This document shows, in pieces, positions 9,886 through 17,355 of a stretch of 64,000 bases of DNA. The position numbers and the translations under genes are program-made. The DNA is from GCA-002708315 sp963676635. GTDB lineage: Bacteria > Bacteroidota > Bacteroidia > Bacteroidales > F082. The notes beneath the pieces were generated by a model. That model searched no databases. It saw nothing but the letters and a program-made list of their open reading frames with translations, and was not told the DNA's origin. The stretch covers positions 310,001 through 374,000 of the forward strand of contig OY781105.1 in NCBI GenBank assembly GCA_963676635.1, read 5' to 3'. The number at the start of each line of letters is the position of its first letter. Position 1 is the stretch's first letter.

Positions 9886-10653
9886 TTAGCGTAATACAGT
9901 AATTAGATTAAACTTCATTCCTGTAATCACTTCAAGTGTTTGGTAATTTTTATTAAAATCAGCAATTGCAGCCTGAAAATTAACAGCTCCTGAAGTCTGT
10001 ATTTCCTTAAGACGAGTATATTCAGCAGTTGATATCTCTCCATTTACCCATTCATTTTGTGCCATCTGCATCTGCATTAGTGTGAATTGCTGGTAGTCAT
10101 TATAGATTCTTATTTGAGCCTGTGCGTTTACCAGATCATTATATACATTAATCACCCGTTCTTCAAGATATCTTCTGTTAATTTCTCTTTGCGTGAGTGA
10201 AAGTTCAATCCATTTCTTTTGTTTATTGATTCTGTTTTGTCTGTCAAATATCGACCCAAGAGGCATTCTGATGTAAAACATGATAGCACCGGTACTCCTC
10301 CATGATTCATTGTAATAGAATCTATCAACTTTGCTAAACTCATCTTTATCACGGTAATCCCAATGACCGTATATAGCATCAAGATTTATGCTTAGATATT
10401 CAAGCCATTCACGTGTAGCAGAAAGTTGTTCATAGTAATAATAGTCAGCCTTTAGGTTTTCATATTTAACATCAGGTGAGTTAAAACCAGCTGAGTCAAC
10501 AAGCACACGCAATGGTGGAAGTCGTTTTGTGATATCATCAGTTAATGGATTGAAATAATAAGAATCATTAATGTCATTGTCCTGTGCATGCACAGAACGT
10601 GATCCGATCATAATTATCGCAATTATTAATATGTAAAAATATTTTAACTTCAT
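9886..10653 (-). CDS. TolC-like outer membrane protein, short form
   Basis: 255 residues with a Sec signal peptide ending near VHAQ (about 1-24). The rest is mainly amphipathic helix with heptads, for example ERVINVYNDLVNAQAQIRIY and NEWVNGEISTAEYTRLKEI, the pattern of the outer membrane efflux (OEP/TolC) family. It is about half the length of a two-repeat TolC, and so corresponds to a single OEP-like repeat. It is the first gene after the 121-bp gap that carries a candidate promoter and lies 10 bp upstream of the Wzz-like gene. Role inferred: outer-membrane exit or periplasmic tunnel for the polysaccharide. Assignment to the family is by pattern only. Confidence 0.72.
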   Translation of the reverse strand: MKLKYFYILIIAIIMIGSRSVHAQDNDINDSYYFNPLTDDITKRLPPLRVLVDSAGFNSPDVKYENLKADYYYYEQLSATREWLEYLSINLDAIYGHWDYRDKDEFSKVDRFYYNESWRSTGAIMFYIRMPLGSIFDRQNRINKQKKWIELSLTQREINRRYLEERVINVYNDLVNAQAQIRIYNDYQQFTLMQMQMAQNEWVNGEISTAEYTRLKEIQTSGAVNFQAAIADFNKNYQTLEVITGMKFNLITVLR

Positions 10654-10672
10654 CTACTTACTATTTCAAAAT

Positions 10673-10689
10673 GAACCTATGCTAGGTTC
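10673..10689. promoter_or_regulatory. 17-bp perfect inverted repeat in the leader of the polysaccharide operon
   Basis: GAACCTATGCTAGGTTC: two 7-bp arms around TGC. It lies 20 bp upstream of the start codon at 10653 and just downstream of the candidate promoter, so it is in a position for an operator or a leader hairpin. A response regulator is encoded 1.3 kb upstream, but no direct link can be seen. Confidence 0.45.
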
Positions 10690-10709
10690 CTGAACAATTT
10701 TGCAATCTA

Positions 10710-10738
10710 CAAATATTTCTAACTTTATAATAATCAAA
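10710..10738 (-). promoter_or_regulatory. Candidate Bacteroidetes promoter for the polysaccharide operon
   Basis: On the minus strand, TTTG (10738-10735), a 17-bp spacer, then AATATTTG (10717-10710), one base from the -7 consensus TAnnTTTG. The inferred start of transcription is near 10703, giving a leader of about 50 nt before the TolC-like gene. Confidence 0.45.
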
Positions 10739-10774
10739 GAATAATAGTTATTAAATTGTTTTTAACAATAATTT

Positions 10775-11956
10775 CTATACATTTTCCTTTTGTAATAAAG
10801 CAGGTATTGTCCTGAGAATAAGTTTTATATCACCCCAAAACGAGTATGATTCAGCATACTTATTATCGAGTGATTTTCTTTCATCTTCTGACATTACTCC
10901 TTTTTTTCCTCTAAGTTCAACCTGCCATAATCCTGTTATTCCTGCAGGACCCATAAATCTGGCACTCCAGTCGTCTGACGTTAGCTGTTCAGCTTCGTAT
11001 AATGGAAGTGGTCTGTTGCCAACAATTGACATATCTCCTTTTAATACGTTAATAAGCTGTGGTAGTTCATCAATACTTGTATTACGAATAAAATTTCCAG
11101 TTTTTGTAACCCTGGGGTCATTTTTTATCTTAATAAAGGTGGCTGTTTCTTGTTTCTTCTTTTGTTCTATATACCAATACTCACAGATTTTCATTCCTTC
11201 TATATACAACACCGGAGAACAAAACTCTCCTTCCGGTAGCTTTCCACATTTCGGACAATCGGTATTGAAGCCACTTTCAGTTGTTTCCTCCTTTTCTTCT
11301 TGTGAATATTGGTTCAGATGTTTTAATTCCATCAGCCGATTATCAGCATCTGAATACATGGAACGAAATTTGAGAAAGTTGAAAATCTTATATCCTGTAC
11401 CAACACGTTTCGATTTGTATATAATATTACCTTTTGATTCAATTCGGATTATCGCAGCTATAATAATTAAAAGAGGTGACAATAATAATAGTGCTATTGA
11501 AGAAACAATTATATCAAATGCCCTCTTTAAAACAGGTATTTTATACTCTCTGAAAGCAGTAGGAGGTTTTGTGTCTTCTAATTCTTCGTAGTACTTTTTA
11601 AGATATTTTATTCGAACATGAAGCTTTGTTAAGTCAAATGGAAAAAGATAGGCATCGTCAATTATTTTTTTTGTGTTAAATGCATCATTAATTATTGTCT
11701 TATCATTTTCAAACATAAATAATATAAAAGGTGTTTTACTGTTCTCCGTTACACCTTTTACCATTTTTCCAACATCTATACCATTCATTCCTTGTAACCT
11801 GGATTCACAAATAATAGCATCAGGAGATTTGTTAGCTTTCAGAAAAGATAATGCTTTTAATCCGTTAGGAACTTCAATAAGGTGAAACTCTTGGTTAAGT
11901 TTACTAAAAGCTTTTACAGGCTCTGGATTGTTACCGATATAGAGAATTTTGTACAC
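10775..11956 (-). CDS. Initiating sugar transferase (WbaP/WcaJ-type phosphoglycosyltransferase) fused to an N-terminal pseudo-receiver domain
   Basis: 393 residues. Residues 1-125 fold like a response-regulator receiver, but all key residues are changed. The acidic pair after the first strand is GNN (8-10), the phospho-acceptor position is Glu51 (ICESRLQGMNG), and the KPF lysine is replaced (LFPFD). Residues about 140-390 form a bacterial sugar transferase domain: a membrane segment at about 147-171, then KFRSMYSDAD, NDPRVTKTGNFIR, the catalytic SIDELPQ (Asp296-Glu297) and GDMSIVGNRPLP. Between KFRSMYSDAD and the NDPRVT segment is an insertion with four Cys (234, 237, 246, 258) in a zinc-ribbon-like CPKCG setting. 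Such enzymes attach the first sugar-phosphate to undecaprenyl phosphate. The gene lies 24 bp downstream of a CheY-like regulator. Confidence 0.88.
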   Translation of the reverse strand: MYKILYIGNNPEPVKAFSKLNQEFHLIEVPNGLKALSFLKANKSPDAIICESRLQGMNGIDVGKMVKGVTENSKTPFILFMFENDKTIINDAFNTKKIIDDAYLFPFDLTKLHVRIKYLKKYYEELEDTKPPTAFREYKIPVLKRAFDIIVSSIALLLLSPLLIIIAAIIRIESKGNIIYKSKRVGTGYKIFNFLKFRSMYSDADNRLMELKHLNQYSQEEKEETTESGFNTDCPKCGKLPEGEFCSPVLYIEGMKICEYWYIEQKKKQETATFIKIKNDPRVTKTGNFIRNTSIDELPQLINVLKGDMSIVGNRPLPLYEAEQLTSDDWSARFMGPAGITGLWQVELRGKKGVMSEDERKSLDNKYAESYSFWGDIKLILRTIPALLQKENV

Positions 11957-11980
11957 GAATTTCTAATTAGTTATTAGGAA

Positions 11981-12364
11981 TTAAGAACGCATTCGGGCTA
12001 TTAAGTTGTCAATTCTAATTGCCAGTTCTTCAGGATTAAAAGGTTTGACCAGATAATCATCAGCACCTAGCTTTAAACATTTTACTCTATCATTACTACT
12101 TTCAATACCGGAAAGCATTATCATAGGTATATTTTTAAAAAAACCACTGGCTCTTACATTTTTAATTAGTTCGTAACCATCAAGGTTTGGCATTTGAATA
12201 TCGGCAACTATCAAATCAGGTAAATTCCCCTCCTCAAGAAATTTAAGACCTGCTTCGCCGTCATTTCTTGTGATAACTTTGTAGGTTTTACTCAAAAAGT
12301 TCTCAAGCAGCATTCTTATGCTCATCTCATCATCTATGACCAATATAGTTTTTTTCATATCCAC
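11981..12364 (-). CDS. CheY-like single-domain response regulator
   Basis: 127 residues, a complete receiver domain with nothing else. The acidic pair is Asp11-Asp12, the phospho-acceptor is Asp55 in VADIQMPNLDG, the switch Ser is in MLSG (85) and the conserved Lys107 is in YLVKPF. With no output domain, it must act by protein contact. The neighbouring sugar transferase carries a receiver-like domain that cannot itself be phosphorylated, so the two products may interact. The start MDMKKT could also be the second Met (residue 3). It is the first gene of the minus-strand polysaccharide cluster. Confidence 0.92.
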   Translation of the reverse strand: MDMKKTILVIDDEMSIRMLLENFLSKTYKVITRNDGEAGLKFLEEGNLPDLIVADIQMPNLDGYELIKNVRASGFFKNIPMIMLSGIESSNDRVKCLKLGADDYLVKPFNPEELAIRIDNLIARMRS

Positions 12365-12404
12365 CTGTATTTCGACACCCTTTATTTCTATAGTCTTTGT
12401 AGAA

Positions 12405-12412
12405 CAAAAATA
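12405..12412 (-). promoter_or_regulatory. Candidate -7 promoter box upstream of the CheY-like gene
   Basis: TATTTTTG on the minus strand fits TAnnTTTG. It lies 41 bp upstream of the start codon at 12364, implying a leader of about 35 nt. No convincing -33 TTTG at normal spacing was found. Confidence 0.4.
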
Positions 12413-12535
12413 TGAAATAAATCTTACAACTCTCTATAATATTCCAAAGTTATTTACATGAGTAAGTTAATAAGTACTACTTTAAGAAGATATGAATTAT
12501 TTAGTTTAAGAATTCACAATGTTTTTCATTTATTG

Positions 12536-12607
12536 TGACCTCGACGGGATTCGAACCCATATCATCAGAACCGGAATCTGAAATTCTATCCATTGAACTA
12601 CGAGGCC
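12536..12607 (-). tRNA. tRNA-Arg (anticodon CCG)
   Basis: 72-nt cloverleaf. The acceptor arms are GGCCTCG and CGAGGTC with one G-T pair, the TpsiC arm contains GGTTCGAATCC, and the anticodon stem TCAGA/TCTGA surrounds the loop TTCCGGT, giving anticodon CCG (reads CGG, Arg). CCA is not encoded. It lies 38 bp downstream of the tmRNA on the same strand. Confidence 0.95.
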
Positions 12608-12643
12608 ATTTGGAACTTTAATTTATTAATTACAATTCCAAAT
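12608..12643 (-). other. Hairpin between tmRNA and tRNA-Arg
   Basis: Arms ATTTGGAA (12608-12615) and TTCCAAAT (12636-12643) enclose an AT-rich loop that can pair further. It sits exactly in the spacer between the two RNA genes. It may mark a processing point or a weak terminator, but there is no strong U-tract. Confidence 0.4.
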
Positions 12644-12645
12644 TG

Positions 12646-13040
12646 TGGAGCTGGAGGGATTCGAACCCTCGTCCAAACAAGGAACCGATAAACTTTCTAC
12701 ATGCTTAGTCTGCTGTTAGTTTTTGTGCCCTGCAAGGAAACAGACTTCCTAAACAGAACCTTAGTCTCTAAATTTCACTACAATGTTGAGACATCATTGT
12801 AACTATCCTGAAGTTGCGTGCGATTCGTGATCAGGCCGGAATCAGGCATCTCCACCTGCGAACCGTCTTGTCCTGGTATCTTATACCTGGATAAAGCTAA
12901 TCTACTGTGCTTCGATTAAGCTGCAAGAGCGTAATTATTTTCGCCAATTAAAAGTTATGTGATTTCGTTTAACGGGAGTTACCACATTACCCGACATGCT
13001 TATTTACCCTTTCAACTTGCTGTCAAAACCGGTCAGCCCC
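12646..13040 (-). ncRNA. ssrA: Transfer-messenger RNA (tmRNA)
   Basis: About 395 nt. The 5' end GGGGCTGACC and the 3' end with GGTTCGAATCCCTCCAGCTCC form the tRNA-like acceptor (GGGGCTG pairs with CAGCTCC with one G-T). The internal reading frame at 12945-12916 encodes the proteolysis tag GENNYALAA followed by TAA, which is the tag known from Bacteroides-type tmRNAs. The 3' CCA is not encoded (the genome has CAA after the discriminator base). The RNA rescues stalled ribosomes with SmpB. Exact 5' and 3' ends are inferred from acceptor pairing. Confidence 0.96.
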
Positions 13041-13108
13041 TATGTCAAAGAACAATTATTATTCCGCAATACCTGTGCCAACAGGGCTGATATCTACAGA
13101 ATGGGGTG

Positions 13109-13116
13109 CAAAAGTA
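13109..13116 (-). promoter_or_regulatory. Candidate -7 promoter box for tmRNA
   Basis: TACTTTTG on the minus strand matches TAnnTTTG. It would start a precursor about 60 nt longer than the mature 5' end, which contains a small hairpin (CCTGT/ACAGG at 13071-13084) and would need 5' trimming. Confidence 0.45.
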
Positions 13117-13162
13117 CATTAATTATACAAAAATGTGACAATTAGTCCGGAAATAATCTTTC

Positions 13163-14326
13163 CTATAGCATTACTGGCTTTACATACATATCTATATCTT
13201 CTTTCTTAATGACGTTGTTACAAAGTATTGTCATTCTCTCTATAACATTATGCAATTCTCTGATATTTCCTGACCAGTTAAATTTCTGCAATTCTTTAAT
13301 AGCATTATCTGTTATATCAAGCTTTGGTTTACCCTGTGATGAGCAAATATCTGTAATAAAATGATCAACAAGCAGGGGGATGTCATCTTTTCTATTTCTC
13401 AATGGTTCTACTTCAACTATTATCACGCTTAACCGGTGATAGAGGTCTTCCCTGAAATTACCTTTATCTATCTCTTCTTTTAGATTTTTATTTGTAGCAG
13501 CAATAATCCTGACATCAACTTCTATTTCCTTTTCTCCGCCAACGCGTATAATTTTGTTTTCCTGAAGTGCTCTTAATACCTTTGCCTGTGCACTAAGGCT
13601 CATATCGCCTATCTCATCCAAAAATAATGTCCCTCCATGAGCTAATTCAAAATCGCCCTTTCGTTGTTTTATTGCAGATGTAAAGGATCCTTTTTCATGA
13701 CCAAATAACTGACTTTCAATAAGCTCTGAGGGTATGGCAGCGCAGTTTACCTCAATAAAAGGTGAATTACTTCGGGTACTTTGTTCATGAATCTGACGTG
13801 CAACAAGCTCTTTACCTGATCCGTTCTCTCCTGTTATCAGAACTCTTGCTGTAGTGGGTGCAACTTTAGAAATCATTTCATTTAATGATAGGATAAAATC
13901 TGATTCTCCTACTATTTCATATTTTTTATTTGTCTGCTTTTTTAAATTTATAGTTTCAGTTACAAGAGTTGTTTTATCCACTGCATTGCGAACAGTTATT
14001 AATAATCTGTTTAAGTCTGGCGGCTTGACAATAAAATCATATGCGCCTTTTTTAATAGCATCAACAGCTGTATCTATTGTACCATGGCCTGATATCATAA
14101 TTATTGGAGTGCTACTAAAGCTATTAATCTTCTCGAGTACTTCCATGCCGTCCATTTCCGGCATCTTTATGTCGAGTAAAATAACATCATAATCAGTATC
14201 CTTTGCCATATCAATAGCATCCTGACCTGTTGCAGCAAGATCCACCTTGTATTTTTCAAACTCAAGAATGTCTTTTAATGTTCTCCTTATGCTGCTCTCA
14301 TCATCAACTACTAGTATTTTAGCCAT
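13163..14326 (-). CDS. Sigma-54-type AAA+ response regulator lacking a DNA-binding domain
   Basis: 387 residues from the ATG at 14326 (MAKILVVDDE). An in-frame ATG 43 codons upstream is rejected because the added peptide is AT-rich and not receiver-like. Residues 1-120 are a complete receiver with phospho-acceptor Asp52 (LLDIKMPEMDG) and Lys in VKPP. Residues about 140-375 are an AAA+ sigma-54 interaction domain with Walker A GENGSGKE, Walker B GGTLFLDEIGDM, the arginine-finger region and WSGNIREL. The sigma-54 contact loop reads GSFTSA rather than GAFTGA. The protein stops right after the AAA+ lid, so the usual Fis-type helix-turn-helix is absent. Related HTH-less activators are known in bacteria; this one may act from solution or on another target. 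Confidence 0.92.
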   Translation of the reverse strand: MAKILVVDDESSIRRTLKDILEFEKYKVDLAATGQDAIDMAKDTDYDVILLDIKMPEMDGMEVLEKINSFSSTPIIMISGHGTIDTAVDAIKKGAYDFIVKPPDLNRLLITVRNAVDKTTLVTETINLKKQTNKKYEIVGESDFILSLNEMISKVAPTTARVLITGENGSGKELVARQIHEQSTRSNSPFIEVNCAAIPSELIESQLFGHEKGSFTSAIKQRKGDFELAHGGTLFLDEIGDMSLSAQAKVLRALQENKIIRVGGEKEIEVDVRIIAATNKNLKEEIDKGNFREDLYHRLSVIIVEVEPLRNRKDDIPLLVDHFITDICSSQGKPKLDITDNAIKELQKFNWSGNIRELHNVIERMTILCNNVIKKEDIDMYVKPVML

Positions 14327-14434
14327 AATTGTGTTTTTATTGTTATGCAAATATATTAACTTGTTCAGAAACCTTAGTTCAATTTTGAAAATTATATCAA
14401 TAAGCTGTTTAATATTTAATAATGTAATATTTAC

Positions 14435-14442
14435 TAATTTTG
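14435..14442 (+). promoter_or_regulatory. Candidate -7 promoter box for the FG-GAP protein gene
   Basis: TAATTTTG matches TAnnTTTG. It lies 16 bp before the ATG at 14459, implying a very short leader. The -33 element is weak. Confidence 0.45.
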
Positions 14443-14458
14443 CATAAATGCTCATAAG

Positions 14459-16663
14459 ATGAAAAACTATTTTCTAATTTTCTTAATTATTTCTTTTTTT
14501 CCTGTAGTACTACTTGCGCAGAACAGAGTCAGCAATGAATACAATGAACCTTATTTGTATCCATGGGCAGGAGGGATGGATGCTATTCAATTTTGTGAAA
14601 TTGATATGAATTTGGACGGCATCAAGGATATGTTGGCTTTTGACAGAAGGGGAAACAGAAAACTGTGCTTTATTAATAATGGTATTGAGGATTCAATAAG
14701 CTTTTCTTATTATCCGGAGTATTCTGATAATTTTCCTGACCTTGTTGACTGGGTAATATTTGCTGATTATAATATGGATGGCAAGAATGATATATTTACT
14801 TATTCACCTGGTTATGGAAGTATGATGGTGTTTAAAAATGTATCTGAGTCTGAACTTGAATTTGAACGTGTGGTTTATCCATATTTAAAAACTCTTTTAC
14901 CTGGCGGTTACGTAAATTTATTTGTAACAAATGCTGATTATCCAGCTATTTATGACATTGACAATGATGGAGACCTTGATATACTGACTTTTGGTGTGCT
15001 TGGTTCCTTTGTTGATATGCACAAGAATATGTCTATGGAAGATTATGGTATTCCTGATTCTCTTGATTATGTTCACACTACTTATTGCTGGGGGCATTTC
15101 GCTGAAAGTGATGAGTCAAATGTGCTTTATTTTGATACATGTAGGCCTTCTTCTTCTGTATTCAGGGATTATAATAACGAAAGGCATACAGGTTCTACAT
15201 TATTATTAAATGACCTTAATGATAACGGGCTTGCTGATCTGATGCTTGGTGATGTTGATTACCCTGGATTATATGCTCTATATAATGAAGGTTCTGAAGA
15301 TGATGCTTATATTAGCTATGCTGATACTCTATTCCCTCAATCAACTGATAAAGTGAAACTGTTTTCAATGCCGGTTGCAGCATATATGGATATTGATAAT
15401 AATGGTACAAAGGATCTTCTTGTGTCGCCATTTGATCCCGGAATTATTACATCGGAAAATAAAAACAGTTGCTGGTACTACAAAAATACCGGGGAAAATA
15501 ATAATCCTTCCTTTCAACTGGTTGAGAAGAACTTTATGCAAAATAGTATGATTGACGTAGGCTCAGGGGCTTATCCATTGTTGTACGACTGGGATAATGA
15601 CGGGCTTAAAGATTTGTTTATAGGTAATTATGGGTATTACAGATATTCATACTATATTAATTATTTCCTTTACTCTGTTTACCAATCAAAGATTGCTTTT
15701 TACAAGAATACCGGTACTGTGTCAAAACCTGTTTTTCAGTTATGGAACATGAACTTCGGTAACTTTAAAGATTTGAATACTACTGGCCTTATACCTGCAA
15801 TTGATGACCTGAACAGCGATGGGAAACCTGATTTTATTCTTGGAAGCGAAGATGGTAAAATTATTTTTATGCAGAATAGGGGTGATGATGAGTTTGATAT
15901 TGTTACCAAAAGTTATATGGATATTGATGTGGGTGATTTTAGCGCTCCCCAACTTTTTGATCTTGACGGTGATGGTGATAAAGACTTAATAATAGGGGAG
16001 AAAGCTGGTAATATTAATTATTATGAGAGAAATGATGACTCTTTTTCATTTGTTACTGACAGTTTAGGTAAAATAAATGTGACTGATTACAGTATCTCAT
16101 GGGATGGTTATAGTGTGCCTTCTTTCTTCAGGGGAGTTGATAATGATACAAAACTTCTTGTTGGGTCAGAACAGGGTGAAATATTCGGATTTACTAATAT
16201 AGATGGTAACCTTGGCGGAAAGTTTACTAAACTTGTATCGCTCGATACCTGGCTTGATACTAATGATGTGGTTTATGACCGCGGTATGAGGACTTCTGCA
16301 ATTTTTTGTGATCTTATTCCTGATGGTAAGCTTGAGATGATTGCTGGTAATTATTCCGGCGGACTTGAGTACTTCAATGGAAATAATACAGATGTGTTGT
16401 CTGAAATAATGGATGATGAAAGAAATGTTTTTCAACTCGCTATAACACCAAATCCTGCTAACGACCGGATATGGTTAACCGGGATTGATGTTCAGCATCT
16501 TGAGTATGTTAATATTATTAATAACTGCGGCTCTATAGTTAAAAAGGTAAATTATGTAAGTGGTGAAAGTATTTATACCGGAGACCTTCCTTCAGGATTA
16601 TATTTAATAACAGCGAAGACTGCCTCAAAGCATTTTATCGGTAAATTTATTCTTACAAGATAA
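14459..16663 (+). CDS. Secreted FG-GAP/VCBS-repeat protein with T9SS sorting domain
   Basis: 734 residues. There is a Sec signal peptide (about 1-21, ending in LLAQ). The body contains about eight calcium-binding-type loops of the pattern DxDxDGxxD (for example DIDNDGDLDIL, DWDNDGLKDLF, DLDGDGDKDLI) spaced through residues 50-510, as in FG-GAP/VCBS beta-propellers. The last about 80 residues form a type A T9SS C-terminal domain (LAITPNPANDRIWLTG ... SGLYLITAKT ... GKFILTR). Expected location: cell surface or medium, after outer membrane passage through T9SS. Function unknown; propellers of this type often bind carbohydrate or protein ligands. It is divergent from the sigma-54 activator gene, with 132 bp between them. 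Confidence 0.9.
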   Translation: MKNYFLIFLIISFFPVVLLAQNRVSNEYNEPYLYPWAGGMDAIQFCEIDMNLDGIKDMLAFDRRGNRKLCFINNGIEDSISFSYYPEYSDNFPDLVDWVIFADYNMDGKNDIFTYSPGYGSMMVFKNVSESELEFERVVYPYLKTLLPGGYVNLFVTNADYPAIYDIDNDGDLDILTFGVLGSFVDMHKNMSMEDYGIPDSLDYVHTTYCWGHFAESDESNVLYFDTCRPSSSVFRDYNNERHTGSTLLLNDLNDNGLADLMLGDVDYPGLYALYNEGSEDDAYISYADTLFPQSTDKVKLFSMPVAAYMDIDNNGTKDLLVSPFDPGIITSENKNSCWYYKNTGENNNPSFQLVEKNFMQNSMIDVGSGAYPLLYDWDNDGLKDLFIGNYGYYRYSYYINYFLYSVYQSKIAFYKNTGTVSKPVFQLWNMNFGNFKDLNTTGLIPAIDDLNSDGKPDFILGSEDGKIIFMQNRGDDEFDIVTKSYMDIDVGDFSAPQLFDLDGDGDKDLIIGEKAGNINYYERNDDSFSFVTDSLGKINVTDYSISWDGYSVPSFFRGVDNDTKLLVGSEQGEIFGFTNIDGNLGGKFTKLVSLDTWLDTNDVVYDRGMRTSAIFCDLIPDGKLEMIAGNYSGGLEYFNGNNTDVLSEIMDDERNVFQLAITPNPANDRIWLTGIDVQHLEYVNIINNCGSIVKKVNYVSGESIYTGDLPSGLYLITAKTASKHFIGKFILTR

Positions 16664-16907
16664 ACATGGTGTCATATCAAACATATATAAGCGCAACTAG
16701 CTTTTGATCTTTTAACAACTTTCTTCATCAAGATATTTAATTGTAGCAACAGCTATGCCTTAAAATATTTCTTTGCCGTTTGTGAAAATATCTGAATTTT
16801 ATAGCACGCAAAATGCTTGTCATGTAACTATCTGTTATTAAAAGCAATGTCTTTAGTAAAGAATTTCTTAAAATACTTTCTGCAATTTTGATTGATGTAT
16901 TTATCTG

Positions 16908-17056
16908 CCTGATGCGCATCACGCTAATTTCTGATGCGCATGAGAATTGTTTCTGATGCGCATCAGGATTGTTTCTGATGCGCATCAGAGTTGTGTTTTC
17001 TCAAGTGAAAACTAGTATTTTGTCAGGTTGAAATATGTGTTTTGTCAAGTGAAAAT
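16908..17056. repeat. 22-bp-period palindrome array 1 (four GATGCGCATC modules, three TCAAGTGAAA modules)
   Basis: Seven modules with centres at 16915.5, 16937.5, 16959.5, 16981.5, 17003.5, 17025.5 and 17047.5, exactly 22 bp apart. The first four carry GATGCGCAT(C/G), best seen as CTGATGCGCATCAG. The last three carry a different, imperfect palindrome with TTTTC...GAAAA arms around TCAAGT (second copy diverged to TCAGGTTGAAA). The spacing does not change where the class changes. The same two classes occur in reverse orientation at 49302-49452. Not CRISPR-like: no 25-40 bp repeats and no unique spacers of constant length. Confidence 0.85.
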
Positions 17057-17273
17057 TGGGCTTTGATTTTGTAACTAATTTAATGTGGACATCATTTAAT
17101 AAGGGTGATAAGTTTAGAGTAGTTATTGCGTAGAAACAGGGGGGACTGACAGAAGAAATTATATCCAATTTTCGTTAATATATAATACACGTATTAAGTT
17201 GTAGGATATAGAAGCCTATGATTTTTTTGGAGTTGTTTTGAGTGACTCAATGGTTAAGTCAGTAATATATTAA

Positions 17274-17338
17274 AGCAGCGAAGTCAGGTATTAAATATTT
17301 TGCCAACAAGTTTGAGTCAGCCAGATGACTTCGCTGCT
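17274..17338 (-). terminator. Long inverted repeat downstream of the CARDB/GEVED gene
   Basis: 13-bp perfect arms AGCAGCGAAGTCA (17274-17286) and TGACTTCGCTGCT (17326-17338) around a 39-nt loop. It starts 17 bp past the stop codon of the minus-strand gene at 17356. It may end transcription or protect the 3' end; the following U-run is short (TTAATATATT), so a classical intrinsic terminator is not certain. Confidence 0.5.
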
Positions 17339-17355
17339 ATTAAATAATCAATATA

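Larger units (their letters stand above)
16664..17355. other. Intergenic region between convergent genes
   Basis: 692 bp with no convincing gene. It holds the 22-bp-period palindrome array at 16908-17056, a small inverted repeat TAATAC-AC-GTATTA (17183-17196) and a long inverted repeat at 17274-17338. A short open frame across the array reflects the repeats and shows no protein-like features. Confidence 0.7.

Noticed and set aside
11016..11591. Plus-strand open frame of 191 codons opposite the sugar transferase gene
   Set aside because: The minus-strand frame has strong catalytic motifs; this one is a mirror of them.
14327..14455. N-terminal extension of the sigma-54 activator
   Set aside because: The 43 added codons are AT-rich and precede a perfect receiver start (MAKILVVDDE); they also run into the promoter region of the divergent gene.
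16737..16985. Minus-strand open frame of 82 codons over the first 22-bp array
   Set aside because: It reads through the palindrome modules and an AT-rich flank; composition is not protein-like and the frame is explained by the repeats.
16908..17056. CRISPR array
   Set aside because: The conserved part is 10-16 bp, the period is 22 bp, modules are palindromes of two classes and there are no cas genes. The same holds for the arrays at 27973 and 49302.
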